64,000 bases of DNA from Clytia hemisphaerica. Lineage: Eukaryota > Cnidaria > Hydrozoa > Leptothecata > Clytiidae. Below the pieces are notes generated by a model. The model did not search any database. It was not told the origin of the DNA and saw nothing but the letters and a program-made list of their open reading frames with translations. Below are positions 1-12,239 of the stretch, in pieces. The translations under genes and the position numbers were made by a program. The stretch spans positions 1,939,234 through 2,003,233 of the forward strand of contig CACVBU010000274.1 in NCBI GenBank assembly GCA_902728285.1, written 5' to 3'. Numbering within the stretch: position 1 is the first letter of the stretch; every line of letters begins with the position of its first letter.

Positions 1-954
1 AACTGATTTTGCCGCAATTTTTTCTAACAATTTGTTCGCAATCAAACGTTTTTTGTTTTGTTTGTGTAATAGTGCCTTTTTTTAAGGTGGTTACACTACA
101 ATAATTCCCAAATGGAAGCAATGCAGCAAAAGTATTAAAGCTGTTGACATCAAATATCTTAAGTCGTTGCATTGGTATTCTCGCAGGCACAGATATCCTT
201 TCATCGTGTTAATGATTGCTAAGGTGTATTAATATCATATTTTAACGTTAGACATTATTCTTTCAATCTAAAAATCGGAGTATTTTGGTGTAGCATAGCA
301 AGCACAAAATATGCATTTTTCTGTCAATTTTGTACCTGGTTTAGATTCATTTGTATGACAAGTACCATATAATTCCACTGTTATTGGCTCCTAAAATTTG
401 AAAAAAAAGTGTGTGGTCATACACGTTTTTGTTTTTTTAAGAAACACACTTTTAAGAAACATGAGGCTCAGAATGCCTAAAAACTAAGAAACATCTAAGA
501 AACATGCTGAGGCTGAGAATGAGAAAATAAAATTTTTTAATTCGGTTTTTTAAGAACCTTCCAATCCAGCTTTCCATGAGGCTGATTATGTCAAAAAAAT
601 TAGAAACATGTGAGAAACATTTAAGGCTCAAAAGGCCGATTTCTTAAGAAACATTGAGGCTGCTTGGTAAAACTAGTTTCTTAAAAAAAAAGGTGTACAT
701 AATGACGAGTAAAGAGATTTCGGAGGAAATAACCAAAACAGGAAAAGAAACTATTGATATAAAGTTTGTATGTTTCTACTTTGAAAAATGTTATTCTGTA
801 TGGCTGTATTCGCCAGGTAAGGTTTTTACAGTATTAAAAATACGACTAAAATCTCAGCTTTCTTGTGATTTTTGACATGACGTACATAAACAAAAACAAC
901 TAAGAAAGCACTTTTACAATAAATAAATAAATCAACCAAACGGAAATTACAAAC
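1..954. other. Left-edge non-coding stretch beside CFAP65
   Basis: No recognisable exon here. Positions 1-187 are open on the minus strand without a stop, bounded on the right by a weak acceptor-like sequence, but the translation does not resemble the part of CFAP65 expected next, so I do not call it an exon. Positions 430-700 hold imperfect short repeats built on 'aagaaacatgaggct', reading like a decayed minisatellite. Confidence 0.4.
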
Positions 955-3900
955 CTGATTCTCAATCAAACAAAAGACTTTTCGATAATAGACCATAGGT
1001 TGATTTGGTGAAAACTTGACATGAATACTTTTAGTTGAATTGGCTTCGATAACACCGTTAGTCACGTTCATTTTGAAAACGCTATTCTTTGAGTTGATTT
1101 TGAACTGAAATCGAAATTTTATATAATAATACAATCTTTTAAATGCATAAAAAAAATCATTGCGAACTTAATTTTTAAAGTATGTTACCAAGATACTTTA
1201 ACATTATCAGATAAAATCAGTGACTGTGAGAGTTTGCATTTTTGTATCAAAATGAGAAAGTCCTTTGAAAACGTTTTATATTCGAAAACGTGCGACAATT
1301 TTGATAAATATGTCGAGAGGAGTGTTTTAATGAATAGGTAGAACAGCCAAGTAAAAAAACAGAATACAAAAAAATTCGTCTTAAGTTCCGCATCTTTTAA
1401 ACAAATGCTTAAAATGGTCTTAAATAAGTATAAAAAGAAGCATAACCCAAAAATAAACATTTCCTTGGATTTTTAAATAAAAAACAACAAGAAAATAGAG
1501 TCGATGCTGTACGTACAACATCGACTCTATTTTCTTGTTGTTTTTTATTTAAAAATCCAAGGAAATGTTTATTTTTGGGTTATGCTTCTTTTTATATTTT
1601 TTGAAATTGTCTGGCACTGTTGGATTTTGGTCTTAAATAACTTAGATTCACAAGTTTGGAGGTAAGCAGCAACGAGTTAATGGAACATCCAATCCGACAA
1701 AAGAAAAAATGGAAATTTGAAGAAAATATCCAAACCTGAAATACAGCATCCATATCTAAATTATTCTTCAGTTTAAAAGAACGAGTCACAAAATGCGATG
1801 GATTAGTTATTCCAAAATTCACCAAGTCATTCTCAATGCAAACAGATGGACCGATAGCTTTGCCAACACATTTGATGCATGATTTGCTAGCCATTCCAAC
1901 AGCTAGAACATCAAAATTCTCAACATAGGTCTGATTATGAAGTTCTGGTTTGAATGATAATTTGATTTGTGTAGAACCTTCTGCTGGGATAACACCGTGG
2001 TATTTAGAGCACGAGAAAACATTGTCTATAACCATGCTTGATTTAGGCATAATTTGAAATGGTGCATCAACCTAAAACATTAAGAAAATGATAACCAAAG
2101 TTTAAGAAGGGGATATAAACAGAAAAAAAAATTAAAGAAACCTTTAAAAAAGCCGTTTAAAAAACTGGAAACTTCGAATTTCTTTGATTGAAAAAGCTGA
2201 GATATTTGGTTTCGATAATTTAGAATTTACTAAATAAACAAAATGTCTTTCCTCATTTTATGAAAAGAAATCATAAAACTTTATAATCAAGCTTGGAAAA
2301 GTTATTTTGGTAAATAAGTTTAAAAAGATTACAAAGTACTAAATGCCTAAAATGTAAAATTTCATCTGGTAAAGTCACAACAATAATTGTTAATCTTTAT
2401 TTAGCAGATTTTAACATCAACCCAACCAACTTACAGGTGACAAATTCTTGATTCGAAAGCTTTTGTCCACTTTATTACCAAGATGTGTGGTACCATAATC
2501 AATAGAGATATCATGACTGGCTGTTCGTTGCTCACCATAAGAAATACCAAGATGAATATATTTGCCTGCAAAAAGAGAAGGTGTAAACAATCATATCACA
2601 ACAAAGAAATCAAGATTTAACTTGTACTTTCAGACTTGTACTTTCGGAGGATGGGAAGTAGTAAAGTAACACGATATAGATATACATTCATTGTTTGGCA
2701 ATATTGTTTGCTAACTCAATAATATTTTGGGTAAAATTGTCCCAACCGAAGGTCAGATGTACTATTATAATACATTCGCTTTAAGTAAGCACTTTTTGCA
2801 CACACTATCATGTAGAAACCACACTCAACGGAATAACTCTAATTATGCTGACATGGTTTCCACTTGTCCCAACCGAAGGTCAGATGTACTATTATAATAC
2901 ATTCGCTTTAAGTGAGCACTTTTTGCACACACTATCATGTAGAAACCACACTCAACGGAATAACTCTAATTATGCTGACATGGTTTCCACTTGTCCCAAC
3001 CAAAGGTCAGATGTACTATTATAATACATTCGCTTTAAGTGAGCACTTTTTCTTACACTATCATGTAGAAACCACACTCAACGGAATAACTCTAATTATG
3101 CTGACATTGTTTCCACTTGTCCCAACCGAAGGTCATATGTACTATTATAATACATTCGCTTTAAGTGAGCACTTTTTGCACACACTATCATCATGTAGAA
3201 ACCACACTCAACGGAATAACTCTAATTATGCTGACATGGTTTCCACTTGTCCCAACCGAAGGTCAGATGTACTATTATAATACATTCGCTTTAAGTGAGC
3301 ACTTTTTGCACACACTATCATGTAGAAACCACACTCAACGGAATAACTCTAATCATGCTGACATGGTTTCCACTTGTCCCAACCAAAGGTCAGATGTACT
3401 ATTATAATACATTCGCTTTAAGTGAGCACTTTTTCTTACACTATCATGTAGAAACCACACTCAACGGAATAACTCTAATTATGCTGACATGGTTTCCACT
3501 TGTCCCAACCAAAGGTCAGATGTACTATTATAATACATTCGCTTTAAGTGAGCACTTTTTCTTACACTATCATGTAGAAACCACACTCAACGAAATAACT
3601 CTAATTATGCTGACATGGTTTCCACTTGTCCCAACCAAAGGTCAGATGTACTATTATAATACATTCGCTTTAAGTGAGCACTTTTTCTTACACTATCATG
3701 TAGAAACCACACTCAACGGAATAACTCTAATTATGCTGACATTGTTTCCACTTGGTGGTACAAAAGAGTGCACACATGAAACGAATGGACTAAATGTTTG
3801 GATTTTAATTTTGCAAATATGGATTTTTCAAAACAAAAGGGATCTATTGGCCGAAATTTGTCATTTCTTATTAAGTAAATCAAGAAAAATAGCTTTCAAA

Positions 3901-5906
3901 TTCATCACAAAATTATTTGCATTGCTAGGTAAAGCGAATGTTTGGATTTTAATTTCATACGCTGCAAGACACATTAGTTAAACGAACCTTGAAGGAAGCT
4001 GAAAAAGCACTGAAATATTTCAACCAACAAGGAATTACTTACCAATTCCTTCCATTTTGATAGATTTGACAATCTTGGTTTCATTTTGATCATTTCCAAA
4101 TACACATTCAGTGTCCACTTCGTAGACCAAAGCACCCTGAAAATCATGAAAGAAAATCGTAAAGTAAAACTTCTAATGTAGAAGGGAATCGTAGAAAAAG
4201 GGGTGAAAGCATTTCTTAAATGCTAAAACATTACTTTAAAAAAAAGCTGAAGAAATATGCGAAAAATGAAGAATTTGATACCCTTGTTTTTCTTCTTTTT
4301 TTTTTTTTTTTGAAAAGTAGTGTTTTAGCATTTAGGCCATAACTTTTGATCTAGTTGACCAAATTTGACAAATGACCCCCTCAAAATTTAAGGTTATTTT
4401 TCATAGAAATTATTAAGATTTCATAGAACTCAAGAAAATTCACTTCAAGGGGGGACTTTTTTTCTGCTACACCCGGTAAAATGTAAAATATTCTATTTTT
4501 TCGACTAGAGTACTATGTAATGCCTTTAGTAAAATATTATCATTGTAAGCACTCTTATTTACTGTTGCAAGAAGACCTCTAATTTACCTCTGGTTTAAAA
4601 ACAGCAACAATTTCGCAATGAGTTTTTGGTGCCAATGTCCCACTTGTTGGTTTCACACTGAAGGGATTTGATGTCTTCAGTTGAAAAGTTACTTGAAGAT
4701 CACTGGAAAAAGAAAATGGAAAATTTTCAAAGTGCTTCTGTGTGAACTACACCTTTTCGACTGTAGTCGCATGGTCAGGCATGTGTCAGTTTATTATTTA
4801 CTATCCCTCTAAACTCAATCCAATCCTTTTTTAAACCTTTTTCTATTGTTGATAAGTGAGAAAAAAGACTGGGACTGTTTTGCCCTTGCGACAATTGGCG
4901 GCTACGGCTTGTATTGGACGACAACTATCTGGTACATTACAGCATAATATTCTGATTAACTTTGATACCTTGTGTTTGATATTTGAAAAGGTATTGATAA
5001 TTGATCCTTTACAGCACACATGCCAAATTTGATCATCTCCGGAAGATTAAGGGAGGATTCTGGAAGAATAGCCTTCATTGAAACTTTAAATTGACCTTCC
5101 TAAAAATAAAACATTATGAAGATTTTATTTTGATTAACTGGAGGGGAATAACTCTTATGGTAACAATTTTATGTTATTATAGACTTGTAAATTTTTAAAC
5201 AAGCGTGTTTGTAAAAAAATAGAAACAGTGATTACCTTTGTTTGAAATTCTATTGAATATTCATACTTATCCTAAAAAGATATTATTTGAAAGGAAAAGG
5301 TTATTAAAACTGCTCAAAGTCAAATAAGAAAAAAACAGATCTGACATCTACTTACCAGGCAAAAAGAACATTTCATAAACAAGGAAAAAGAAGATTATTC
5401 AAAATGACGACAAGTAACTGTAATTTTCTCTAAAGATCGTCATCATAGGTAAAACTGGTGCGTAGTTATTTGAAGAACAAACCTTTTTCAAGGGCCTAAA
5501 AGTTACTGGAACGTCTATACTCATTCCTGAACTCAATATGATGGGTTGTGGGTAGCGTGTTGTGAAAAAGTTTGTATTGCGAATTCTAAAAAAAAATATT
5601 ATCATATTATGAAGACGAAAATTTAGATGAATTTGCTAGCTTTCGTGATGACTTTTTAAGTAATTGACTAAAATAGAAAGATTAATTACCGACAATTAAA
5701 ATATTTCTCTGTAAAGTCAAAAAGAATTTTTGATAAATTTGATATACAAACCTATACTTCAGCTTCTTAGTTTTTGAATTAACATTTTTCAATGTCATAA
5801 GTTGAGTGTATTCTCCTCCAGGTTCCCATTGGTCCCATTTCAATGACTTGGTGACTTCAATCCCATAATGATTCTTTATTGTTGGGGAAGATAAATGGAC
5901 AGCCAT
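955..5906 (-). CDS. CFAP65: CFAP65 (cilia- and flagella-associated protein 65), N-terminal nine coding exons, partial
   Basis: Nine minus-strand exons with consistent GT-AG borders and phases: 5752-5906, 5483-5585, 5236-5271, 4969-5099, 4588-4702, 4043-4136, 2435-2565, 1736-2071, 955-1104, giving about 417 residues; the 3' part lies left of the window. I start at the ATG at 5906 because an in-frame stop lies just upstream and no acceptor is evident. The order matches vertebrate CFAP65: a GIEV-x4-L-x-W start, a YPQPI-x-LS-x-G segment with 'VTFRPL', a CAV-region beta-sandwich, then 'SKYHGVIPAEG' and 'ASKSCIKCVGKAIGPSV'. These are repeated ASH/MSP-type immunoglobulin-like folds. CFAP65 is a central-apparatus protein of motile axonemes needed for sperm flagella. 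Introns host repeats (2741-3755, 1429-1596). I see no breaks, so the gene looks functional. Confidence 0.9.
1429..1596. repeat. 168-bp near-perfect palindrome in a CFAP65 intron
   Basis: Two 78-bp arms (1429-1506 and 1519-1596) are exact reverse complements. The 12-bp centre (1507-1518) itself contains the palindrome tgtacgtaca. A 13-bp direct repeat, tggtcttaaataa, lies at 1415-1427 and 1628-1640. It could be a foldback element, a recent inverted duplication, or a read/assembly hairpin artefact. Confidence 0.95.
2741..3755 (+). repeat. Tandem array, eight ~127-bp units, in a CFAP65 intron
   Basis: Units beginning 'cccaacc' start at 2741, 2868, 2995, 3121, 3251, 3378, 3504 and 3630 (spacing 126-130 bp), followed by unique sequence at ~3755. 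Copies differ by a few substitutions, by gcacac versus ctta in the middle, and by one extra atc at 3190. The 126-bp units are multiples of three and lack stops, which makes an artificial 228-codon open frame of a 42-residue repeat. It sits between CFAP65 exons 2435-2565 and 4043-4136 and is most simply an intronic minisatellite. Confidence 0.93.
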
Positions 5907-5942
5907 CTTGTAAGGGTGCTTTGTTCCCACATGGAATTTCAA

Positions 5943-6493
5943 TATTCAAAGGTTCATGACAAAACCTTTTTGGATAATTTAAATACTAAATGAGAGGAAT
6001 AAACCTTCTGGGTAACAGGACAAGCCTTATCACAATCCTAGGACAGTTTTCACCAGTATAATATAGGACTAGGTTTATCAGACCAATAGACATTTTTATT
6101 TCTATTTAGATGAGTTGTAGGAGGCTTTGAGACCCATTTTTGCAACTATAGACGCTTTCAATGAGCATCCCTTCAGCACCTTGGACTGACTATCAAATTC
6201 CCCTCACATGGCATGGGTTGACCCAGTTAAAGGTTCATTCACTTGCCAAGTGAACTGCTGCAAGTGAAAATCGAACCTCAGTCGCCTGTGTAGCAAACAA
6301 GGTCAATGACTATATACCACATAGAACTTGTGGCATATAACACTCACTATAAGGAAAAATGATGCACCATTCTTCACAAGGGCCAATCATAACAAGTGTT
6401 TATACCACACCACAGAATCTAGCCTCTCTCCCTACAATCATGTATCAGAGCCATTAGAGCCATCAGAGCCATTTTTACCTTTTTGACCCAACT
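5943..6493. other. CFAP65 upstream region with a possible tRNA-like SINE head (minus, ~6190-6330)
   Basis: No gene. On the minus strand, around 6260-6275, the sequence contains aggttcgat, close to a Pol III box B. A box-A-like tggtatatagtca lies about 40 bp before it, as in tRNA-derived SINEs. No tail or target duplication was found, so the SINE idea is weak. The CFAP65 promoter should lie here but no specific motif stands out. Confidence 0.3.
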
Positions 6494-6957
6494 TGACAAC
6501 AAATTTGTTTCGATAACTCCACCAAGTTTATCAATCATAATTTCTGTCATAACATGTCACGATAACTTTCACTGATAGCACGCCCTTTTAACTTTTTTGT
6601 TTTCATTCGAAATACTGGGACGCCGATTGGAGGATTAAAGAACGCCCGCCACCTAACCGCCTATTGCACGATGGGATTAACAAATAACGAGCGTGTAACT
6701 TGCCGCTCGAGTGACGTCAAACGCTCCATCGTTTTGCCACTAAATGGTCTTCTTCGTTCCAAACATTCGCGTGTTCCACTACAGATTTTTTTCATATTTC
6801 GATTTAAAAGCCTATTCGGTACGAAAGAGAAATTGTGTATTTTTTAATACTCCGTTCATTTTAACTCAAATCAAATGACTTTGGAGGTTCGGTGAAATGA
6901 TGGTGGAATGGCCATCCCATGTTTTGTCAGATAGTCCCAAGTTGGAGCAGTTGACGG
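6494..6957 (-). mobile_element. MITE copy A, truncated
   Basis: Inverted copy of the element at 7942-8500. It keeps the end ccaagttggagcagttgacgg at the right, followed by TA, but similarity stops at 6494, so roughly 95 bp of the other end is missing. Similarity to copy B is high over about 460 bp with scattered substitutions. It is non-coding. Confidence 0.8.
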
Positions 6958-7941
6958 TACTTTTTGAAGGCTCCCAGATCAGTTTCTCCTTCATCAAGTG
7001 AGGATGTCAAAAAATCTTTCAAAGAGAAGACAAGCTAAGTTATGACATAATTTACCTTCTGGATGATCTTGAGCACAACTAAAAAGGAGGCATACTAAGA
7101 TTTTAGCAAAAAAAATCAATTTATGTTTTTCTTTGTCATATCTTTATAACTAACACATTCACTACCACTGCAGAAATTAGTCTTATGAAAATCATTACTG
7201 TTGAGAATTTTTCTCTGTATTCACTTTCCATATCAACTTCAGGCCTTAGCAACGGACACTGGATTTTCAAAAGATTTACGTCGTCATCTTGATCTCTGTT
7301 AGCATTATTTATCTATCTCTAGCATTATGAGGTCTTCTTTTTTACCCAATGTCTCGAATGTTTTGATTGCAATGTAAAGTCTTCTTTTTCTTATTTTCAG
7401 TTTTGGTTGCTACACTTTGGAGGTCTAATCTCAATACTATTTTGATTATTATTGCTATTTTGATTAATTAATGCTTCTCTATTCCATCACTCTCATATTA
7501 ATCTAAATTTTTCTTCTGTTTAGCTCCAATGCTTGGAGGTCCTGGGAAAGCATTAGTTTTTGTTTCTATTTATTATCTTTATAGATTTTATTAAAACAAA
7601 TTTTCTTTTTCTCAATCACAATTTCTCACATTTTTCTGAGCCTTTTGCAGCTTCCTATCCATACTGTAACTTAGTCCAACTTTGACATCCCTCATCTAAT
7701 TCATACACCCTTTTTTAGAGTCAGTGTAGGTGTGGAACTTGGACATTCCAGGATTACAATTTTACCAGCTTTTTAGAGATTTTCACCACGCTAACCCAAA
7801 TCCCGCAGCCTCTTTACACCTTAAGGAAGATTTAAATTAGTTCAAAGCCCCTTTTAGCTTTATTTGTTTTCATTTTATTAGGCATTTTTAAATTACTTTT
7901 ATTTTCAATATCACGATAATGTACGTTAGCGTACTGTATTA
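6958..7941. other. ~980-bp spacer between two inverted MITE copies
   Basis: AT-rich, no ORF or recognisable motif. It includes several 'cttggaggtc'-like short repeats (7420-7545). It could be the interior of a larger composite element bounded by the two inverted copies, but no outer target duplication supports that. Confidence 0.4.
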
Positions 7942-8500
7942 CCGTCAACTGCTCCAACTTGGGACTATCTGACAAAACATGGGACGGCCATTCCACCATC
8001 ATTTCATCGAACCTCCAAAGTCATTTGATTTGAGTTAATGAGCCGCGTATTAAAAAATACACGATTTCTCTTTTGCACCGAGTAGGCATTTAAATCGAAA
8101 TATATGGAAAAAATCCGTAGTGGAACACGTTACGCGAATGTCTGGAACAAAGAAGAACAAATTAGTGGCAAAACGATGGAGCGTTTGATGTCACTCGCGC
8201 GGCAAGTTACACACTCGTTATTTGTTAATCCCATCGAGCGATAGGCGGTTAGGCGGTGGGCGTTCTCTAATTCTCCAATCGGCGTCCGGTCATTTTGAAT
8301 AAAAACAAAAGTTAAAAAGGGCGCACTATCAGTGAAAGTTATCATGACATGTTATGACAGAAAGTGTGGTTGATAAACTTGGTGGAAGTATCAAAACAAA
8401 TTTGTTGTCAAAGAGATTTAACAGTAAGTGAAAATACAGGCCAGATATTAAACAGTCCCATATGTTTCGACCGATTGTCCCAAGTTAGAGCAGTTGACGG
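7942..8500 (+). mobile_element. MITE copy B, complete, TA-flanked
   Basis: A 559-bp element bounded by inverted ends: ccgtcaactgctccaacttg at 7942 and its near-complement ending at 8500. It is flanked by TA on both sides (7940-7941, 8501-8502), as expected for Tc1/mariner-type target duplication. No coding capacity. Copy A (6494-6957) is the same family in opposite orientation. Confidence 0.8.
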
Positions 8501-8786
8501 TATGTGATTAAGTGATTAATTAATAGAACTATAACTAGAACTTAGATGGTACGGTTAAAGTTATGCTGGGAATGCACTAGAATTGCTCATAAAAAATCAG
8601 CAATAATAGTTTTTGAGCAAAGCAAAGGAAAGGTCATGGACTAGGGGGGGGTACAGACACAGGGTACTGACCCATAGCCAGGTGGTGGTGTCTATTTTTG
8701 CATTTCAAAAAAGTTAGTACCCGGTACTACTTTGGGGGTGGGGGTGTGTATTTTTCACTCTTCAAGCAAGTACAGGATACTATTTG

Positions 8787-9155
8787 CAGCCCTCGAAATT
8801 CAAGTAAAAGTAAGTCGGCACGTAAGTGCCGTCCAAATCCGGCCGAAGGCCGGCAAAATTTTGCCGACCTAAGCTTGTTTTTAGGTCGGCAATGCCGATC
8901 TGAGCTATATTTTAGGTCGGCAAAATTGTTTAAAGGCTACGGCAATGTTTGTTTTTTTATTTGAGTGCGATATGGTTCTTATTAGAGACTTTCATTTTAC
9001 AGTTACAGGTCGGCTTTGATGACCTAAAAGATAACTTATGGTCGGCTGCCGAGAGAATCAATGAATATGGTCGGCAATGAACTGCCGACTATACGCACTC
9101 TTTGGTCGGCTTTTAGGTCGGCACTGCCGAATGCCGACCTGAAATTCGAGGGCTG
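8787..9155. mobile_element. hAT-like MITE, 369 bp, TIR CAGCCCTCGAA
   Basis: Ends cagccctcgaaattcaag and its complement ctgaaattcgagggctg are terminal inverted repeats. The flanking ctatttg (8780-8786 and 9156-9162) is a 7-bp direct duplication, close to the 8 bp typical of hAT. The interior is rich in GGTCGGC/GCCGACC and GGCCGG palindromes. No ORF. Inserted in the outer element 8644-11386. Confidence 0.78.
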
Positions 9156-9419
9156 CTATTTGGGTACTTTTTCACAGAATTTTGCTGTTTTTCAATAAAA
9201 AAAGTAGTTTGTTGTAATATTTTGACTTTTTTCAAATATTAATTTTTTTGATTTGAAATTTTTTTAATCGACAAATCTTTTTACTCTTTTGAGAAATTTT
9301 TTGATTTTTTTTAAGACAAAACTTCCAAAATGGTCAAGAAGTGTGTGATGAAAATCAAAGGACAAAAGCTTCTGACTCCATCATTGATAGTTTGCTTGAA
9401 TTATCTGTCAATTTTCAGT

Positions 9420-9570
9420 CTGAAAAACTAACAATACTTTAGGCGTACAAACTTTCGCGAGCAGAAACTTTCGCGATTTTCGCGAATTTTGGCCCTTTTC
9501 GCGAAAGTAAATGTATTTGAAAATTCTTAATAGGGCAATTCGCAAAAATTTATGCTCGCGAAAAATTCTC
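9420..9570. repeat. 'TTTCGCGA' motif cluster
   Basis: About eight copies of cgcgaa/ttcgcg within 150 bp in otherwise AT-rich sequence. A similar cluster occurs at 36340-36410, so it is a dispersed repeat rather than a single-site feature. No function can be assigned. Confidence 0.6.
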
Positions 9571-9749
9571 AAAAAAAATGTAAATCTATAAAACCTCAAA
9601 ATCGTAATAAATATCGAATTTTCGGCATATTTTTATCCTTAAATGCCTTTTTAAAGTCGAAGAGCAACCGTCTTTATCAGATTTAAGGAATATTTTTCAC
9701 TTTTAAGGCAATTTTTCATTCGAAAATTCTCATTTTTATCCTAAAGTAG

Positions 9750-10078
9750 TACTCTTAGGTGCCAAATAAACGGGGGGTCGAATAAACGGGGGGGTTGGAA
9801 AATTTTCGAAATTTTAATAAACGGGGGGTACCTAATTGCCGGGGGTTTGGAAATTGTACTTCTGAAACCCCAAAAATAAGGTAAATATAGGCTAAAATCA
9901 GGCTATTAAGAGCAAAATAAGGGGCCTTCTCTTTGACAGCTGAAAATATTCTTAAGAATTAATAAACGGGGGGGGGGGGGGTCCTTATAAGGTCCGGGGG
10001 GGGTTGGAAAATTTTCGAAAAAGTAACAAGCGGGGGGGGGGGGGGGGGGGGGGGCCGTTTATTTGGCACCTAAGAGTA
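9750..10078. mobile_element. MITE with TIR TACTCTTAGGTGCCAAATAAACGG
   Basis: tactcttaggtgccaaataa at 9750 and the exact complement ending at 10078 bound an element full of repeated 'aataaacgggggg' and long G runs (one of ~26 G at 10031-10054). A second, more decayed copy lies at 49457-49668. It is non-coding, and the G-runs are on the same strand throughout. Confidence 0.8.
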
Positions 10079-10228
10079 CCCCTCTCTTGGTCTTAATCTG
10101 TAAAATTTAAGATTTTAGGGGTGGTGTCCCTATTTTTTACAGCAAAAATGAAGTAGTACCCGGTACTAATTATGGGTGGGTGGTAGTAAACAAAATTTTA
10201 GTAAAAAATCAAGTTAGTACCCTATGGG

Positions 10229-11353
10229 CAGTGCGTCTCAAACCGCGATATTTCGAGAGCACGGAAGCGCGTCAAAACACCAGCTTTTTTAGAGTTTTGT
10301 CTCGTTTACCCAAACGCTGCAATCCTGCGTAGGCTTTGGGCTCAAGACTAGAACCCCCAATACGAGACATTGGCCTGACCGAAAAAAAATCATCATCATC
10401 AATTTTGTTAATTGTCAGAGTCGTTTACTCACTGGAAATACGCAACTTTCTGAAGTTTCGTTTTTTTTCGGTTGTGCTTCATTTTTAAAATAACGAAGAT
10501 GAAAAGTTACCATCAATCCCGCGAGTAAAAGAAAGTACTCCGACTAGTCTACGAAAAGTGCGCTCGCGCGGCGAATAGAATATCTCGCAAATTAATATAT
10601 GCATAAAACTGACGAAATCCTTTTTTTTATGCTTAGGTGACGTCACCATCGATCCTGACTCGACAATGGAGAACCAATTGGCAATGTATAATTATTACGA
10701 CGAGCGGCCGAGAAAGTTTGTGTGACGCAAAAATTGCGCGATAAACGAAGTCCTAGAAGAACGCCCACTGAAAATTGAAACCAGGAATTTATTGAATATT
10801 TCACTAATGAAGTATCAAACTTTTTGTTTTTTGTAATTATTATAAATTCATAATTTTTAAATACTATTTTTTGAATGTCAAAGGACAATTAAAGTGAATT
10901 TAAGCTGATTGGGTGGATATTGGGCGGACGGGCGTTTTGCACGTGCCGAGATTGGAAATTAAATGAGAGTAAAAGACGGGGGCGTGTTAGTATGTAATAT
11001 TAATTCATTATTCTTTTATTTTTATTTTTCGCGAATGAAAAATGAATTTTTGATTTTTGAATTAAGGAAATATAGTGTATATTATATTGTATTTGATTGT
11101 CAATGCCAAAAGATACTTACGAATAATCTGCTGTGTTGCTTCGCTATTTACCCCCGGATTGTTTTAGTAGGCACTTCGGTCACGTAAATAAAAACACGTG
11201 TATATGTTGAAGCCGACTGTGGACTGACCGCCGCAATTGCAATTACATAAATTATTGTGGAAGGGAACGCTTGAGACGAATGTTTGGGAAATCAAAAAGA
11301 CAACTTTTGTGAGAATGTTGAGTTTTGTTTATATGGCTGTTTGTGACGCACTG
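10229..11353. mobile_element. 1.1-kb TIR element with 5-bp target duplication ATGGG
   Basis: Starts cagtgcgtctcaaac and ends with gtttgtgacgcactg, a TIR of about 15 bp with one mismatch. The 5-bp direct repeat atggg flanks it at 10224-10228 and 11354-11358. The inside contains only short open frames without family resemblance, so it is non-autonomous. A 5-bp duplication with a CA-starting TIR is seen in Transib/RAG-type elements, but other superfamilies cannot be excluded. Confidence 0.7.
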
Positions 11354-11386
11354 ATGGGTTAGTACCCTGCCTCTGTACCCCCCCCC

Positions 11387-12239
11387 TGCATGGACACAAA
11401 AAAGTCTGATGAATTTAGTTGAATTTACTGAATCTCTGACTAAATTTTACTTAATTTTCAAGATAAAAATAGTTCAAGGAAGATATTTACTAAAAGGAAC
11501 TCTTCAGAAGTTTTTTTGTATGATTATTCTGGGTTCAAAAACATTTGACCCGACTGCAACTGCATGCAATGCAAACTAGGAATGGATGGTAACTGGGGCA
11601 GGGCAGTGGACTCCTTCTGTCCCCGACAAACAATCCCACCCCACGTTCAGCCGTTTTTTCAAAGAAATGGCAGGAAGAAAATGTACAGGATAATTTAGTA
11701 ACACTACGTGCTTTTATTGTTCCCGTTTTTTTTATAGACACCAGCCCAGCAGATAGAATGCAGTCAGAGTTTGATCAATATAAACAGGCTATTTTTCTCA
11801 ACTGAAAGGAATCCAAAATCTACCTTGTCACTGCATTAATGTGTTATCTAATCCAGATAAGATATCAACATAAAGAAGAGATAAAACGAAGAAAAATTCA
11901 TCCATGAGAAATCTGAGCAAGTGACTTCTTACGTCGCCATTTTGAATTTTGATTTGTTTACAAGTTGCTAAGAATATGTACCGTGTATATGGGGCCTTAT
12001 CCCGCATCAGTAACATTCTAGTGATTTCATTGGTCAAAAGAAATCCTTCCTCGCATTCGATTGAGAAAAAAAGAAGACATTGCATATTATTGACGAATGC
12101 GCTTTGTGCTTTTGTTTAGTTTTCGTAGATACACAACACATTTTTGTATAAGATAACTTGAAAATTTTAATTTGACAAAAAAAACGAGTTAGCTAACTCG
12201 AAAGTTTTAATTTGGTAAAAAAATCGTGTTAGCTAAAAA
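11387..12239. other. Intergenic, no feature recognised
   Basis: No gene, RNA or repeat can be supported in this stretch. Short open frames on the minus strand lack any family resemblance or splice context. Confidence 0.5.

Larger units (their letters stand above)
8644..11386. mobile_element. TIR-bounded 2.7-kb composite with nested insertions
   Basis: Left end: a G8 run then tacagacacagggtactgac. Right end: its inverted counterpart gttagtaccctgcctctgta then a C9 run. Several internal copies of 'tagtacccggtact' occur near 8710, 10150 and 10210. Three further elements sit inside (8787-9155, 9750-10078, 10229-11353). No transposase ORF survives, so it is non-autonomous. No clean outer target duplication was found. 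Confidence 0.65.

Noticed and set aside
1-187. Further CFAP65 exon at the left edge
   Set aside because: Open on the minus strand but without resemblance to the CFAP65 region expected after the exon at 955-1104.
2912-3981. Plus-strand ORFs with 42-residue repeats
   Set aside because: Products of an intronic tandem array in CFAP65; no start context or partner domains.
9960-10060. Telomere or G-quadruplex locus
   Set aside because: The G-runs belong to a MITE whose other copy has none, and there is no telomeric unit. A quadruplex could form but I see no functional sign.
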